Below, in pieces: positions 23,733 through 31,289 of a stretch of DNA of 41,404 bases. Positions within the stretch are counted from its first letter, which is position 1. Each line of letters starts with the position of its first letter. The position numbers and the translations under genes were made by a program. The stretch is from Chloroflexota bacterium (GTDB taxonomy: Bacteria; Chloroflexota; Anaerolineae; CG2-30-64-16). A model generated the notes under the pieces. The model made no database searches and was not told the origin of the DNA. It was given only the letters and a program-made list of their open reading frames with translations. The DNA lies in assembly GCA_016876015.1 (NCBI GenBank), contig VGOD01000022.1, forward strand, positions 1-41,404, written 5' to 3'.

Positions 23733-23797
23733 GGGAGTGACAGGGGGACAGGAGGACGCGGGGACGCGGGGACAGGAGGACGCGGGGACGGGGTGAT
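23718..23797. repeat. Octamer array carrying the stop codon of the Clp1-like gene
   Basis: Ten octamers in register: AGGGTGAT, GGGGTGAG, GGAGTGAC, AGGGGGAC, AGGAGGAC, GCGGGGAC (twice), AGGAGGAC, GCGGGGAC, GGGGTGAT. The stop TGA (23730-23732) lies in the second unit. Confidence 0.85.
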
Positions 23798-23826
23798 AGA
23801 TCGGCCATGCGTCACATCTGCCCTTG

Positions 23827-23889
23827 CGCTTGACGCCTGACGTTTGACGCTTGACGCCTTACGTTTCACGCTTCACGTTTCACGCATCA
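23827..23889. repeat. Tandem heptamer array upstream of the nitroreductase gene
   Basis: Nine heptamers in perfect register with pattern CGYNTSA: CGCTTGA, CGCCTGA, CGTTTGA, CGCTTGA, CGCCTTA, CGTTTCA, CGCTTCA, CGTTTCA, CGCATCA. It ends just before the AGGAGG ribosome-binding site of the nitroreductase gene, so it lies in that gene's leader. Confidence 0.85.
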
Positions 23890-23903
23890 CCAGGAGGCAA
23901 TGA

Positions 23904-24413
23904 ATGGAATTCTCTGACTTAGTTACCAGGCGCTACAGTGTGCGGGCCTATAAGCCCGATGCTGTGCCAGAGGAGATGTTACAGAAGGTGTTGGAGGCGG
24001 CTCAGGCAGCGCCGACCGCGGCCAACCGGCAGCCGTTCCAGATCATCGTGATACACACCGCTGGCCGTCAGGCCGAGCTGAGCCGCCTGTACCACCGGGA
24101 ATGGTTCAGGCAGGCGCCTGTGGTGATCGGCATCTGCGCGGTTTCGGGTCAGGCGTGGACGCGGCGCGATGGGGTCAACTATGCGTTCGTGGACGCGACG
24201 ATCGCCATGGATCACCTGATCCTGGCTGCCACGGATCTGGGGCTGGGCACGTGTTGGGTTGCAGCGTTCGATCCAGCGGCCGCACGGCAGCTCCTCGGCC
24301 TGCCAGAGGGGGTCGAGCCGGTCGCGTTCACGCCGCTGGGCTTTCCCGCGGACACGGCCGGCCCCAAGACGCGCAAGGCGCTGACCGAACTCGTGCGGTA
24401 TGAGCGGTGGTGA
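23904..24413 (+). CDS. Nitroreductase-family protein
   Basis: This 169-residue FMN-dependent reductase is of the short nitroreductase type. It begins MEFSDLVTRRYSVRAYKPDA (the R(R/K)SVR flavin-phosphate motif), then LEAAQAAPTAANRQPFQIIV and DATIAMDHLILAATDLGLGTCWVAA. It ends with a TPLGFPADTAGPKTRK segment. Substrate range cannot be told. ATG 23904 follows AGGAGG by 6 nt; a second ATG at 23900 is in another frame. It converges with the DUF4129 gene. Confidence 0.92.
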   Translation: MEFSDLVTRRYSVRAYKPDAVPEEMLQKVLEAAQAAPTAANRQPFQIIVIHTAGRQAELSRLYHREWFRQAPVVIGICAVSGQAWTRRDGVNYAFVDATIAMDHLILAATDLGLGTCWVAAFDPAAARQLLGLPEGVEPVAFTPLGFPADTAGPKTRKALTELVRYERW

Positions 24414-24423
24414 GTAAGAAGAA

Positions 24424-24467
24424 AACACGGATGCTGCCTGATCATGTCTTCAGAACCCATCCGTGTT
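24424..24467. terminator. Hairpin between convergent genes, possible bidirectional terminator
   Basis: Perfect 10-bp inverted repeat AACACGGATG (24424-24433) and CATCCGTGTT (24458-24467) lies between the nitroreductase stop and the DUF4129 stop. The 24-nt loop is long and flanking T-runs are weak, so termination is tentative. Confidence 0.4.
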
Positions 24468-24488
24468 ACTTTCTATCTGTGAGCTTCT

Positions 24489-25706
24489 CTACAGCGATGT
24501 ATCGGGTAACGAGGACGGGGCTCTCCCCTCGCCCCCTCGCGTGGCCGTTTGCAGAGCAAAGTAGTCAGCACGCGCCTGGGCCAACTCAGCGCGCGTCACC
24601 GGCCGATCACCGTAGTGCACCCGCATGTAGGCATCTGTGATGCGCTCCAGCGCCGCGTCGTGGCCCGGAAAGGCGCTCCGCAACACCGGCAGGTAGATGT
24701 CGGGCGGCTGCGCCGGTCGGCGGCCATGGCCGCGGCGGCGGGCGATCCGGCACACGTTGGCGTAGATGTTCTGCACCGAGAGGGCCTCGAGCAGATGGCG
24801 GCTCAGGCCATAGCGCCGCACCAGGTTCGCCAGGTCGCGCGCCTGCCGCCAGCCGCGGCGCAATAGGCCGCCGCCGAAGGTGGCGTTTTCGCCCCCTTCA
24901 TCCTCGCCATCGGCGAGCGAGCGGCCGCGCTGCGCTCGCTCCAGAAAGAGCAGCAGCACACCGACGACCACCAGGGCAAGCGCGGCGATCGCCAGTCCCG
25001 CGGCGATCTGCTTGAGAAGCACGGCTACCTGCGGCGGGATGACGAACCGCAGGGGCTGTGTCGTCATGCCCGGCGCGCCAGATGGCGCGGGCCGCGCGAT
25101 GTCAATGGCGAGCCGGCGGAACAGCGCCGCCAACCCCGCCTGGATGAAGTTCAAGATCGGATCGAGAACGAGCCCCACCAGCCAGAGCAACGCCTCGAAC
25201 AGCGGCGCGACCAGTCGCCACACGGGATCGAGCCAGTGGAGGAACGTGCGCACGCCGGATGGGGTGTAGGCGCGCGCCAGCAGCATCGTCCCGCCCACGG
25301 TGGCAGCCACCGCCATCAGCAATTGCACCATGCGCCGCATCGGCAACGCTGAGCCGGCCGTCTGTGCGGCCGTGGCCTTCTCGTGGATGCGCGCAACGGC
25401 CGATCCGGTCAGCCCGACCGCCAGGTAGACCCACAGCAGGAACGTCAGGCTCTCGCCCCGCACATAGAGATAGACGCCAGCCGTAGCGATCAACAAGAGC
25501 AGCCCCAGGCGAAAGCTCACGCCGACGGCGAAGAAGCCCAGGTCGCGACTGGTGGCCGCGGTCGCGCGCTGCCAGAGAAAGAGGTTGGCCAGACCCAACG
25601 CCAGGACCGGCGGAAACCTGGCGTTCACATCGCCCAGATCGCGCCAGATGTCCACCAGCCAGCGCAGATCGGACGCGGGCCGGCCAGCGTAGGCGATCAG
25701 GCGCAC
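24489..25706 (-). CDS. DUF4129-containing membrane protein, frame-shifted main part
   Basis: This frame of about 405 residues has several membrane segments (VSFRLGLLLLIATAGVYLYV, FLLWVYLAVGLTG, IAAGLAIAALALVVVGVLLL). A cytoplasmic C-terminal DUF4129 domain follows (IYLPVLRSAFPGHDAALERI then ADYFAL near the end). The frame opens at a GTG that is not a real gene start: the true N-terminus lies in the preceding frame, 25700-25905. Such proteins usually sit near transglutaminase-like or polysaccharide genes, and here it follows a Wzz-like gene. Function unknown. Confidence 0.75.
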   Translation of the reverse strand: MRLIAYAGRPASDLRWLVDIWRDLGDVNARFPPVLALGLANLFLWQRATAATSRDLGFFAVGVSFRLGLLLLIATAGVYLYVRGESLTFLLWVYLAVGLTGSAVARIHEKATAAQTAGSALPMRRMVQLLMAVAATVGGTMLLARAYTPSGVRTFLHWLDPVWRLVAPLFEALLWLVGLVLDPILNFIQAGLAALFRRLAIDIARPAPSGAPGMTTQPLRFVIPPQVAVLLKQIAAGLAIAALALVVVGVLLLFLERAQRGRSLADGEDEGGENATFGGGLLRRGWRQARDLANLVRRYGLSRHLLEALSVQNIYANVCRIARRRGHGRRPAQPPDIYLPVLRSAFPGHDAALERITDAYMRVHYGDRPVTRAELAQARADYFALQTATRGGEGRAPSSLPDTSL

Positions 25707-25905
25707 GGCGCACAGCGCACAGCGTAGTCGCGATCATCAGACCGAGCGCGACCGCATCGTAGCCTGGCGAGACGAGCTTTGTGCGACTGAGCAGCTCGAG
25801 CACCACCGTCCAGGCCAGCAGCACAGCCAGGATCACGCCATAGGCGGTCCAGCGTGGGCCGTTCCACCAATTGAACGGCCCGGCTGAATTGGGCGCAGTC
25901 CACAA
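25700..25905 (-). pseudogene. N-terminal fragment of the DUF4129 gene before a frameshift
   Basis: From TTG 25905 (WTAPNSAGPFNWWNGPRW, then membrane segment AYGVILAVLLAWTVVLELLS and GYDAVALGLMIATTLCAV) the coding sense passes into the other frame at RLIAYAGRPASDL. The switch point is a slippery GC-rich run with repeated GTGCGC units near 25705-25722. A single-base indel would restore one gene of about 470 codons. Either a mutation or a sequencing/assembly error explains it. Its TTG lies one base after the Wzz-like stop. Confidence 0.65.
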
Positions 25906-25906
25906 C

Positions 25907-26593
25907 CTACCCTCGCGGTATCTCGCTCAGCACCGGCAGGCCGAGGCGCTCCAGGTCCACCCTGTCGCGCACCGAGTCATCCAGGTAGTCCAGCAGAAAC
26001 GCCAGCGCCAGGCCGGCCGCCAGCGCCAGGAGCACGCGCAACGGCAGGTCGAGCTGCTCGCGCGCCGAGCGGCCGACGCGACCGATGGCCGGCGGGTCAA
26101 TCAGCCGGATGTCGGCCTCGGCTGCGCTGAACTGGCCGAAGAAATCCGCGCTCCGCTCGGTCAGGGTGGCCGCCACCGCCTCCGCGATGACGCGCAGTTG
26201 CGCCTCGTCGCCCCAGGTCACGCTGACGGTCAGGATGCGATGGAGCTTGCCGGGCTGCGTGCTCGCCCCGATCGCGCTGGTCGGCACTGCGATTCCCTGG
26301 CCCGCCAACCGCTTGCTGACCGCGCTGGCAAAGACTCCGCTGCGCACGATCTCGCCCAGGTCGTCCACCAGGTACTCGGAGGTCAGCATGGTGTAATAGC
26401 GGTCGTAGGTGTAGACGCCAGGGATGCGTTCTGGCTGCACTCCGACGTTGAAGCGCATGGACGCGCTGTAGACCGCAGGTCGCGGCTGCCATGGCTGCTG
26501 CATGACCAGGGTCAAGACGGCCGTCAGCAGCGCCAGGGCGACCGGCAACCACCAACGCCGGCGAATGATGCGCCAGTAGACTGTTAGCTCCAT
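25907..26593 (-). CDS. Wzz/chain-length-determinant-like membrane protein
   Basis: This 228-residue protein has a membrane segment near each end (WWLPVALALLTAVLTLVMQQ at about 13-32; LPLRVLLALAAGLALAFLLDYL at about 188-209), with a 150-residue extracytoplasmic region between. This is the topology of polysaccharide co-polymerases, with a short C-terminal tail ERLGLPVLSEIPRG typical of Wzz-type proteins. No tyrosine-kinase domain is present. ATG 26593 has GGAGGAAGGG upstream and starts directly before RIIRRRWW; the longer reading adds an unlikely tail. It is coupled to the DUF4129 gene (1 nt apart). No glycosyltransferases are visible nearby. Confidence 0.82.
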   Translation of the reverse strand: MELTVYWRIIRRRWWLPVALALLTAVLTLVMQQPWQPRPAVYSASMRFNVGVQPERIPGVYTYDRYYTMLTSEYLVDDLGEIVRSGVFASAVSKRLAGQGIAVPTSAIGASTQPGKLHRILTVSVTWGDEAQLRVIAEAVAATLTERSADFFGQFSAAEADIRLIDPPAIGRVGRSAREQLDLPLRVLLALAAGLALAFLLDYLDDSVRDRVDLERLGLPVLSEIPRG

Positions 26594-26678
26594 ACTTCCC
26601 TTCCTCCGTTGGGTGCGGTCTCCTGACCGAGCCCTGCCCAGTGTGTGGGTATTGGAATGACAGGAGTTGCGCAGTAGA

Positions 26679-26739
26679 GACCGATCAGCCACGGATCTTC
26701 ACTGATTGCGGCGCCTTCGAGAGCCTGATTCGTGCTGAT
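26679..26739. repeat. Imperfect inverted repeat in the gap before the Wzz-like gene
   Basis: GATCAGCCACGGATC (26679-26693) is nearly the reverse complement of GATTCGTGCTGATC (26726-26739). The 26594-26765 gap otherwise shows only the Wzz-like ribosome-binding site. Confidence 0.35.
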
Positions 26740-26765
26740 CTGTGGCCTGATTGACCTGTGATCCG

Positions 26766-27341
26766 CTAGTAATCCGCTGTCGAGCGCATTCGCTCGGCCA
26801 GCCGCAACCGAAGAGCCTCCTCGGTGTTCTCCGCGATCTCGCGGTCAATTTCGACGCGGTGGTCGTAGTAGTAACTCAGCGCATCGTAGACCATCGCTGG
26901 GGCCAACGCCGCATGCACCTCCTCTGCGGAATCTTCCGGCGCCAGGCCGGGCCGAGCATAGCCTGCGACCACGCTGATCGGCGTGCCCACGTTTTTGACC
27001 ACTGCCCGCTCGCCGCCAAATCACGATACGGGCTTCCCTACGTCATAAGAGACCGGCTGATCGCGCAGACGGGCCTGCGGCTCCAGAGCAGCAGGAGTGA
27101 ATATGGCTAGAAGATGACTCATTACCTCCTCGGCCATCCGCGACACGCTTCGGTTCTGTTGGCGGGCTAACTCCTCCAATACCCCGTATGCAGGCTCCTG
27201 CAACTCGATCACTGCACGCTTGAGGCGCCGTTCCTGCTCGAAGACTTGCCAACGCGCTTCCGACAAGTCGGCATCGCGAAAGGCCTCTGCCGCCGACAGC
27301 AACTCTTCATCAAGCTCGTGCGGCGCACATTGCTTGCTCAT
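26766..27341 (-). pseudogene. DUF433 protein gene interrupted by an in-frame TGA
   Basis: Two open stretches share one frame, separated by a TGA at 27023-27021. The first starts at ATG 27341 after AGGAAG (MSKQCAPHELDEELLSAAEA then a helical segment RRLKRAVIELQEPAYGVLEE and SVSRMAEEVMSHLL) and ends DVGKPVS. The second resumes at once with FGGERAVVKNVGTPISVVAG, PEDSAEEVHAAL and AMVYDALSYYYDHRVEID, a DUF433 domain. Joined, the product would be about 190 residues with the same plan as the intact DUF433 protein at 2449-2994. No DUF5615 partner follows. A CGA-to-TGA change is the simplest cause. Confidence 0.75.
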
Positions 27342-27383
27342 TGGGCTTCCTGTTGGGGTGAGCATTCACATACTGCGTAGTGC

Positions 27384-27411
27384 GTGTACGGAATACGCAC
27401 TACGAAATACG
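27384..27411 (-). repeat. Heptamer array carrying the hypF stop codon
   Basis: On the minus strand: CGTATTT, CGTAGTG, CGTATTC, CGTACAC, followed by degenerate units to 27370. The hypF stop TAG (27402-27400) is inside CGTAGTG, and the final Arg-Ile-Ser codons read through the first unit. Confidence 0.8.
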
Positions 27412-29763
27412 AGCTAATCGCGATAGCTGCGCCGCGGCGACAGCCGCCTGCCCCAGGCTGATCCCTCCGTCGTTCGGCGGGACCTGCCGATGGAGCAGAA
27501 CCTCGAAGCCGCCGGCTGCCAGGCGATCGGCCGTGCGCTCGGTCAACAGCCGATTCTGGAAGCAGCCGCCGGTCAGCGCGACGCGCGCCACGCCGGCCCT
27601 CTGCGCTACCTCGATGATCGCCTCAACCAATGCGTTATGAAACCGCGCGGCTATAATACCCTGAGAGACGCCACGCCGCAAGTCGGTCAGCACCCCAGCC
27701 ACCAACGGTCCCCAATCGAATCCACCCTCTGCCGCCCTCAACTCAATCTGATACGCTCCCATCTCCTGCGCGTCGGCCGCGAATTCCAGCGCCATCGCAG
27801 CCTGTCCCTCGAAGCTGATCTCGCCGGGCAGCCCGCTCAGGGCCGCGATGCCATCGAAGAGACGGCCGGCGCTCGTGGTGATCGGCGCGTTGAACCCCTG
27901 GCGCAGCATTTGGGCCAGCACGCGACGCTCGGCCGGCTGGAACGCGCGGATGGGCGCCAGGTGATCCATGTCCAGCGCCGCGTCGCCGTAAAGCTCCCAC
28001 AGCAGAGCGAGCGCCGCCCGTCGCGGCTCGCGCACCGCCGCATCGCCGCCGGGCAGCCGGAACGGCCGCAGATGCGCGACACGCTCGTAGCCGGCCGCAT
28101 CGCCCAGCAGAAACTCTCCGCCCCAGATCGTGCCATCCGCGCCGTAGCCGGTCCCGTCCCACGTCACGCCCAACGCGGGGCCATCCGCCTGGTTCTCGGC
28201 CAGGCACGCGGCCAGGTGCGCGTGATGATGCTGGACAGGGATAACAGACTGCAAATTGCAAATCTGCAATTTGCAATTTGCAGTTTGCGATTTGCAGTTC
28301 TCCTGAGCCCATTTCGTCGAGAGGTAGTCGGGGTGCAGGTCGTGAGCAATGGCGACCGGCTGCGCTTCGTACAGCCGCAGAAAATCAGCGATGACGCGCT
28401 CGAATGCCGCCAGCGCCTCCGGCGTCTCCAGGTCGCCGATGTGTTGGCTGATAAAGACCTGGCGGCCCACACTGAGCGCAACCGTGTTCTTCAGATGCGC
28501 GCCCACGGCCAAAACCGTCGGGGCTTCCTCCTTCAGCAGCACCGGCAGAGGCGCGTAGCCCCTGCCGCGGCGCAACAGCCGCGGGACCCCCGCCACGATC
28601 CATGCGACGCTGTCGTCGGCATGGCGGGCAATCGGCCGGTCGTGAACCAAAAAGGCGTCCGCGATGTGGCCGAGCCTGGTCATCGCTTCCTGTTCATCGG
28701 TGCAGATCGGCTCGTCGCTCAAGTTGCCGCTGGTTGCCACGACCGGGAAACCCAACTCGCGCAGCAGCAGATGGTGCAGCGGCGTATAGGGCAGCATCAC
28801 ACCCAGGTTGGGGTTGCCCGGCGCCACCCCTTCTGCAATCTGCAATGTGCCATCGGCCAGCTTCGGCAGCAGTACGATGGGCGCTTCGGGAGCCGCGAGC
28901 AGGGCTTCGGCTGCGGCCGACGCCTCGCAAAACTGCCGAACTTGCGCCAGGTCACGCGCCATCAGCGCGAACGGTTTGGCGCGGCGCGGCTTGCTGGCGC
29001 GCAGCCGGCCGATCGCCGCATCATTCCGTGCATCCACCACCAGATGAAACCCACCCAGCCCCTTGACCGCGACGATGCGGCCCGCGCGTATCGCATTCGC
29101 CGCCTGGGCCAGCGCCGCATCATCTTCGGCGACTACAGACGGTTGATCGTCGCCCGTCGTTGGCGCCTCGCGGTCCGGGGTCTGCGATCGCGCAAACAGC
29201 GTCAGCCGCGGTCCACAGACCGGGCACGCGTTCGGCTGCGCGTGAAAGCGCCGGTCGAGCGGATTCTCATACTCGCTGCGGCACGCCGGGCACATCTCGA
29301 AGCGACGCATGGTGGTCTGGGGCCGATCGTAAGGCAACGCCTCGACGATGGTGAAGCGCGGGCCGCAGTTGGTGCAATTGGTGAACGGATAGCGATGACG
29401 CCGATCGGAGGCGTCGAAGACCTCCGCCACGCAATCGGGACACGCGGCCATATCGGGCAAGACGAAAACCGTCTTGGCGCCGCCGCGCTCGCTGTGACGG
29501 ATTTCGAATCGCTGATAGCCGGCCGGCTCCAACCAGGTCGTCTCAATGGTCTGAATGAGGGCGCGCGGAGGCGTCTCGGCCGGCAGGCGTTCGAGAAAAC
29601 GCCGCGTTTGCGACTCGGAGCCTTCTATTTCGATGAAGACGCCCTGGGTATCGTTGATCACCCAGCCTGTCAGTCTCAACTCGGTCGCCAGCCGATAGAC
29701 AAACGGCCGGAAGCCAACTCCCTGAACCGCGCCGTGGATTTCAACCGCCAGTCGCCTGATCAC
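27400..29763 (-). CDS. hypF: Carbamoyltransferase HypF (NiFe-hydrogenase maturation)
   Basis: HypF makes the carbamoyl-derived thiocarboxamide on HypE that becomes the CN ligands of NiFe hydrogenases. This 787-residue protein shows an acylphosphatase domain (VEIHGAVQGVGFRPFVYRLA), a zinc-finger region (AACPDCVAEVF, FTNCTNCGPRFTIV, EMCPACRSEYENP, NACPVCGPRL), a YrdC/Sua5 domain (GRIVAVKGLGGFHLVVDA, MLPYTPLHHLLL, VVATSGNLSDEPI) and a Kae1-like domain (VQHHHAHLAACLAE, WDGTGYGADGTIWGGE). GTG 29763 overlaps the CDF stop by 4 nt (GTGA). A heptamer run adds about 14 residues before QHHHAH, and the stop lies in another heptamer array. No other hyp or hydrogenase genes are in the window. Confidence 0.95.
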   Translation of the reverse strand: MIRRLAVEIHGAVQGVGFRPFVYRLATELRLTGWVINDTQGVFIEIEGSESQTRRFLERLPAETPPRALIQTIETTWLEPAGYQRFEIRHSERGGAKTVFVLPDMAACPDCVAEVFDASDRRHRYPFTNCTNCGPRFTIVEALPYDRPQTTMRRFEMCPACRSEYENPLDRRFHAQPNACPVCGPRLTLFARSQTPDREAPTTGDDQPSVVAEDDAALAQAANAIRAGRIVAVKGLGGFHLVVDARNDAAIGRLRASKPRRAKPFALMARDLAQVRQFCEASAAAEALLAAPEAPIVLLPKLADGTLQIAEGVAPGNPNLGVMLPYTPLHHLLLRELGFPVVATSGNLSDEPICTDEQEAMTRLGHIADAFLVHDRPIARHADDSVAWIVAGVPRLLRRGRGYAPLPVLLKEEAPTVLAVGAHLKNTVALSVGRQVFISQHIGDLETPEALAAFERVIADFLRLYEAQPVAIAHDLHPDYLSTKWAQENCKSQTANCKLQICNLQSVIPVQHHHAHLAACLAENQADGPALGVTWDGTGYGADGTIWGGEFLLGDAAGYERVAHLRPFRLPGGDAAVREPRRAALALLWELYGDAALDMDHLAPIRAFQPAERRVLAQMLRQGFNAPITTSAGRLFDGIAALSGLPGEISFEGQAAMALEFAADAQEMGAYQIELRAAEGGFDWGPLVAGVLTDLRRGVSQGIIAARFHNALVEAIIEVAQRAGVARVALTGGCFQNRLLTERTADRLAAGGFEVLLHRQVPPNDGGISLGQAAVAAAQLSRLARIS
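28249..28302 (-). repeat. Heptamer array inserted in frame inside hypF
   Basis: Minus-strand units CTGCAAA, TCGCAAA, CTGCAAA, TTGCAAA, TTGCAGA, TTTGCAA, TTTGCAG are translated as the peptide NCKSQTANCKLQICNLQS. The peptide lies between LSTKWAQE and VIPVQHHHAH, where E. coli HypF has only about 11 residues. Confidence 0.75.
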
Positions 29764-31193
29764 CCGCCACCTTGCTCCGGCGGCTCGACGTGGATCACGA
29801 CCCGCCCCAAGTTCGCGATCTCCCGGCGCAAGTCGCCTTCGATCCGCTCGGTGAGCGCGTGCGCGGCCGCGAGGGGCGTCTGCGCATCCACCGTGCAATG
29901 AAACGTCAGCGACAGCTCGCCGCCGATGCGACGCAGCGTGATCTGGTGCGGCTGGCAGTCGAAGCCGCCTTCATTGCGCAGCCGCTCCAAGACCCGGCGC
30001 ACCTGCACCTCATTGGCGGCCGTCGCCCGGCGTGGGGCGATCGCGTCGCCGCTCGGTTCGAGGTGGGTGACGATCTGTTGCACGGCAGGTAGCTCCCGGC
30101 GCAGCGCATCTTCGAATGCCGTGGCTTGCGCGTGCGCCTGGTCCACGCTGAGCGCCTCGTCCACCTCCAGGTGCAGCTCCAGCAGGCGGCCGCCGGCGCC
30201 CAGCTTGTAGATGCGGATGCCGTGCGCGGCCAGGCCATGCCGGCCGGCCAGCAGTCGCACGGTGGTCAGCATCCCCTCGTCAGTGGTTTGCGTCGGCTCG
30301 ATGTGAACGACCACGTCGGCGCCGGGCAGGATCGCGCGCACAGCTTCTTCGGCCTGGGTGGCCAGATCGTGGGTGCGCTCGAAGGCCGTGTCGCGGCTAA
30401 CCGACAACTGCACATCCACAAAGCTCTCGGGGCCGCTTTGGCGCACCCGCACGCGCCTGATCTCGGCGCCGCCCAGGGCATTCAGGGCGCGGACGATGTC
30501 GCCGCGCAGCGAGGCGGGCACGCCGTCTATCAACGCGGTCACGGTGCGCTGGCCCAATTGCAGGCTGACCCAAATGACGATGGCCGCCACGCCCAAGGCT
30601 GCCAGCGCATCGCCCTTCACCAGCCAGGGAACGGCCAGCCTTTCCGACAACCAGACCAGCCCCAGGCCGCCAATCACCACCGACGACGACCAGATGTCGG
30701 TGGAGAAGTGCAGGGCGTCGGCTTCGAGCGCCTGGCTATCGTACTTCTTAGCAACGCGGTATAGCAAGCGCGATCTGCTGTAATCCACGGTGATCGAGAT
30801 GAACATGACAAGGAACGCCCAAATGCTGGGATCCACCTCGACGCTCTTGAAGAACAGGCGTTGGATCGCTTCGTATATAATCCACACGCAAGTTACGAGC
30901 AGCAAGAGTGTTTCGAAGAGAGCCGACAGGTTCTCAATCTTACCGTGGCCGTAGGTGTGCTCGCGGTCCGCGGGCCGACCGGAAACGCGCACCGCGAAAA
31001 AGGTCATGGCCGCCGCCGCCAGATCCAGCCCTGAATGGGCGGCCTCGGCCAAGATGCCCAGGCTGCCGGTGAGAATACCGACCACCAGCTTGATCAGCGT
31101 CAGGAAAATCGCTGCGAAAACCGAGCTCAGCGCGGCGCCTCGCTTCTCGCGATCGCCCTGCTGGTGCAAACGCCCATCCTCTATTGCAGCCAT
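29760..31193 (-). CDS. Cation diffusion facilitator transporter with three C-terminal ZT-dimer-like domains
   Basis: This 477-residue CDF exporter has a six-helix core (FAAIFLTLIKLVVGILTGSL, IENLSALFETLLLLVTCVWI and others). Metal-site motifs are AAHSGLD in TM2 and LHFSTD in TM5 (HxxxD in both). The cytoplasmic part is unusually long: three successive units of about 75 residues each end in a similar strand (VVVHIEPTQ, IVTHLEPSGD, VVIHVEPPE), so the dimerisation/metal-sensing domain appears triplicated where most CDF proteins have one. ATG 31193 is preferred, with AGGAG about 11 nt upstream; the longer reading would translate a palindrome. It is coupled to hypF by a GTGA overlap. Zn or another divalent metal is likely; Ni would fit the hypF link but is unproven. 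Confidence 0.9.
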   Translation of the reverse strand: MAAIEDGRLHQQGDREKRGAALSSVFAAIFLTLIKLVVGILTGSLGILAEAAHSGLDLAAAAMTFFAVRVSGRPADREHTYGHGKIENLSALFETLLLLVTCVWIIYEAIQRLFFKSVEVDPSIWAFLVMFISITVDYSRSRLLYRVAKKYDSQALEADALHFSTDIWSSSVVIGGLGLVWLSERLAVPWLVKGDALAALGVAAIVIWVSLQLGQRTVTALIDGVPASLRGDIVRALNALGGAEIRRVRVRQSGPESFVDVQLSVSRDTAFERTHDLATQAEEAVRAILPGADVVVHIEPTQTTDEGMLTTVRLLAGRHGLAAHGIRIYKLGAGGRLLELHLEVDEALSVDQAHAQATAFEDALRRELPAVQQIVTHLEPSGDAIAPRRATAANEVQVRRVLERLRNEGGFDCQPHQITLRRIGGELSLTFHCTVDAQTPLAAAHALTERIEGDLRREIANLGRVVIHVEPPEQGGG

Positions 31194-31232
31194 GTCCGAT
31201 TTGCTCCTACGATGCGCTTTGTCCTGAAAACC

Positions 31233-31279
31233 ACCCAGCAAGTGCCAGGCACTTCGGAAGTGCCTGGCACTTGCTGGGT
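31233..31279. repeat. 47-bp near-perfect palindrome
   Basis: Two 23-bp arms (31233-31255 and 31257-31279) are exact reverse complements around one central G. Each arm includes AAGTGCC-A/T-GGCACTT, itself a palindrome. It lies in the leader of the CDF gene, 40 nt before the start. It forms a very stable hairpin in RNA or a cruciform in DNA. Confidence 0.9.
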
Positions 31280-31289
31280 TACACAGAGA

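Noticed and set aside
25700..25725. Programmed frameshift in the DUF4129 gene
   Set aside because: There is no slippery heptamer of the X-XXY-YYZ type with a stimulatory structure; an indel in a repetitive run is simpler.
27021..27023. TGA as a selenocysteine codon or read-through signal in the DUF433 gene
   Set aside because: Other genes here stop at TGA normally, DUF433 proteins are not selenoproteins, and no hairpin typical of a SECIS element is apparent after it.
27490..29901. An 803-codon open frame antisense to hypF
   Set aside because: It is a shadow of high-GC codon usage; its translation is low-complexity and matches no family, while hypF on the other strand is certain.
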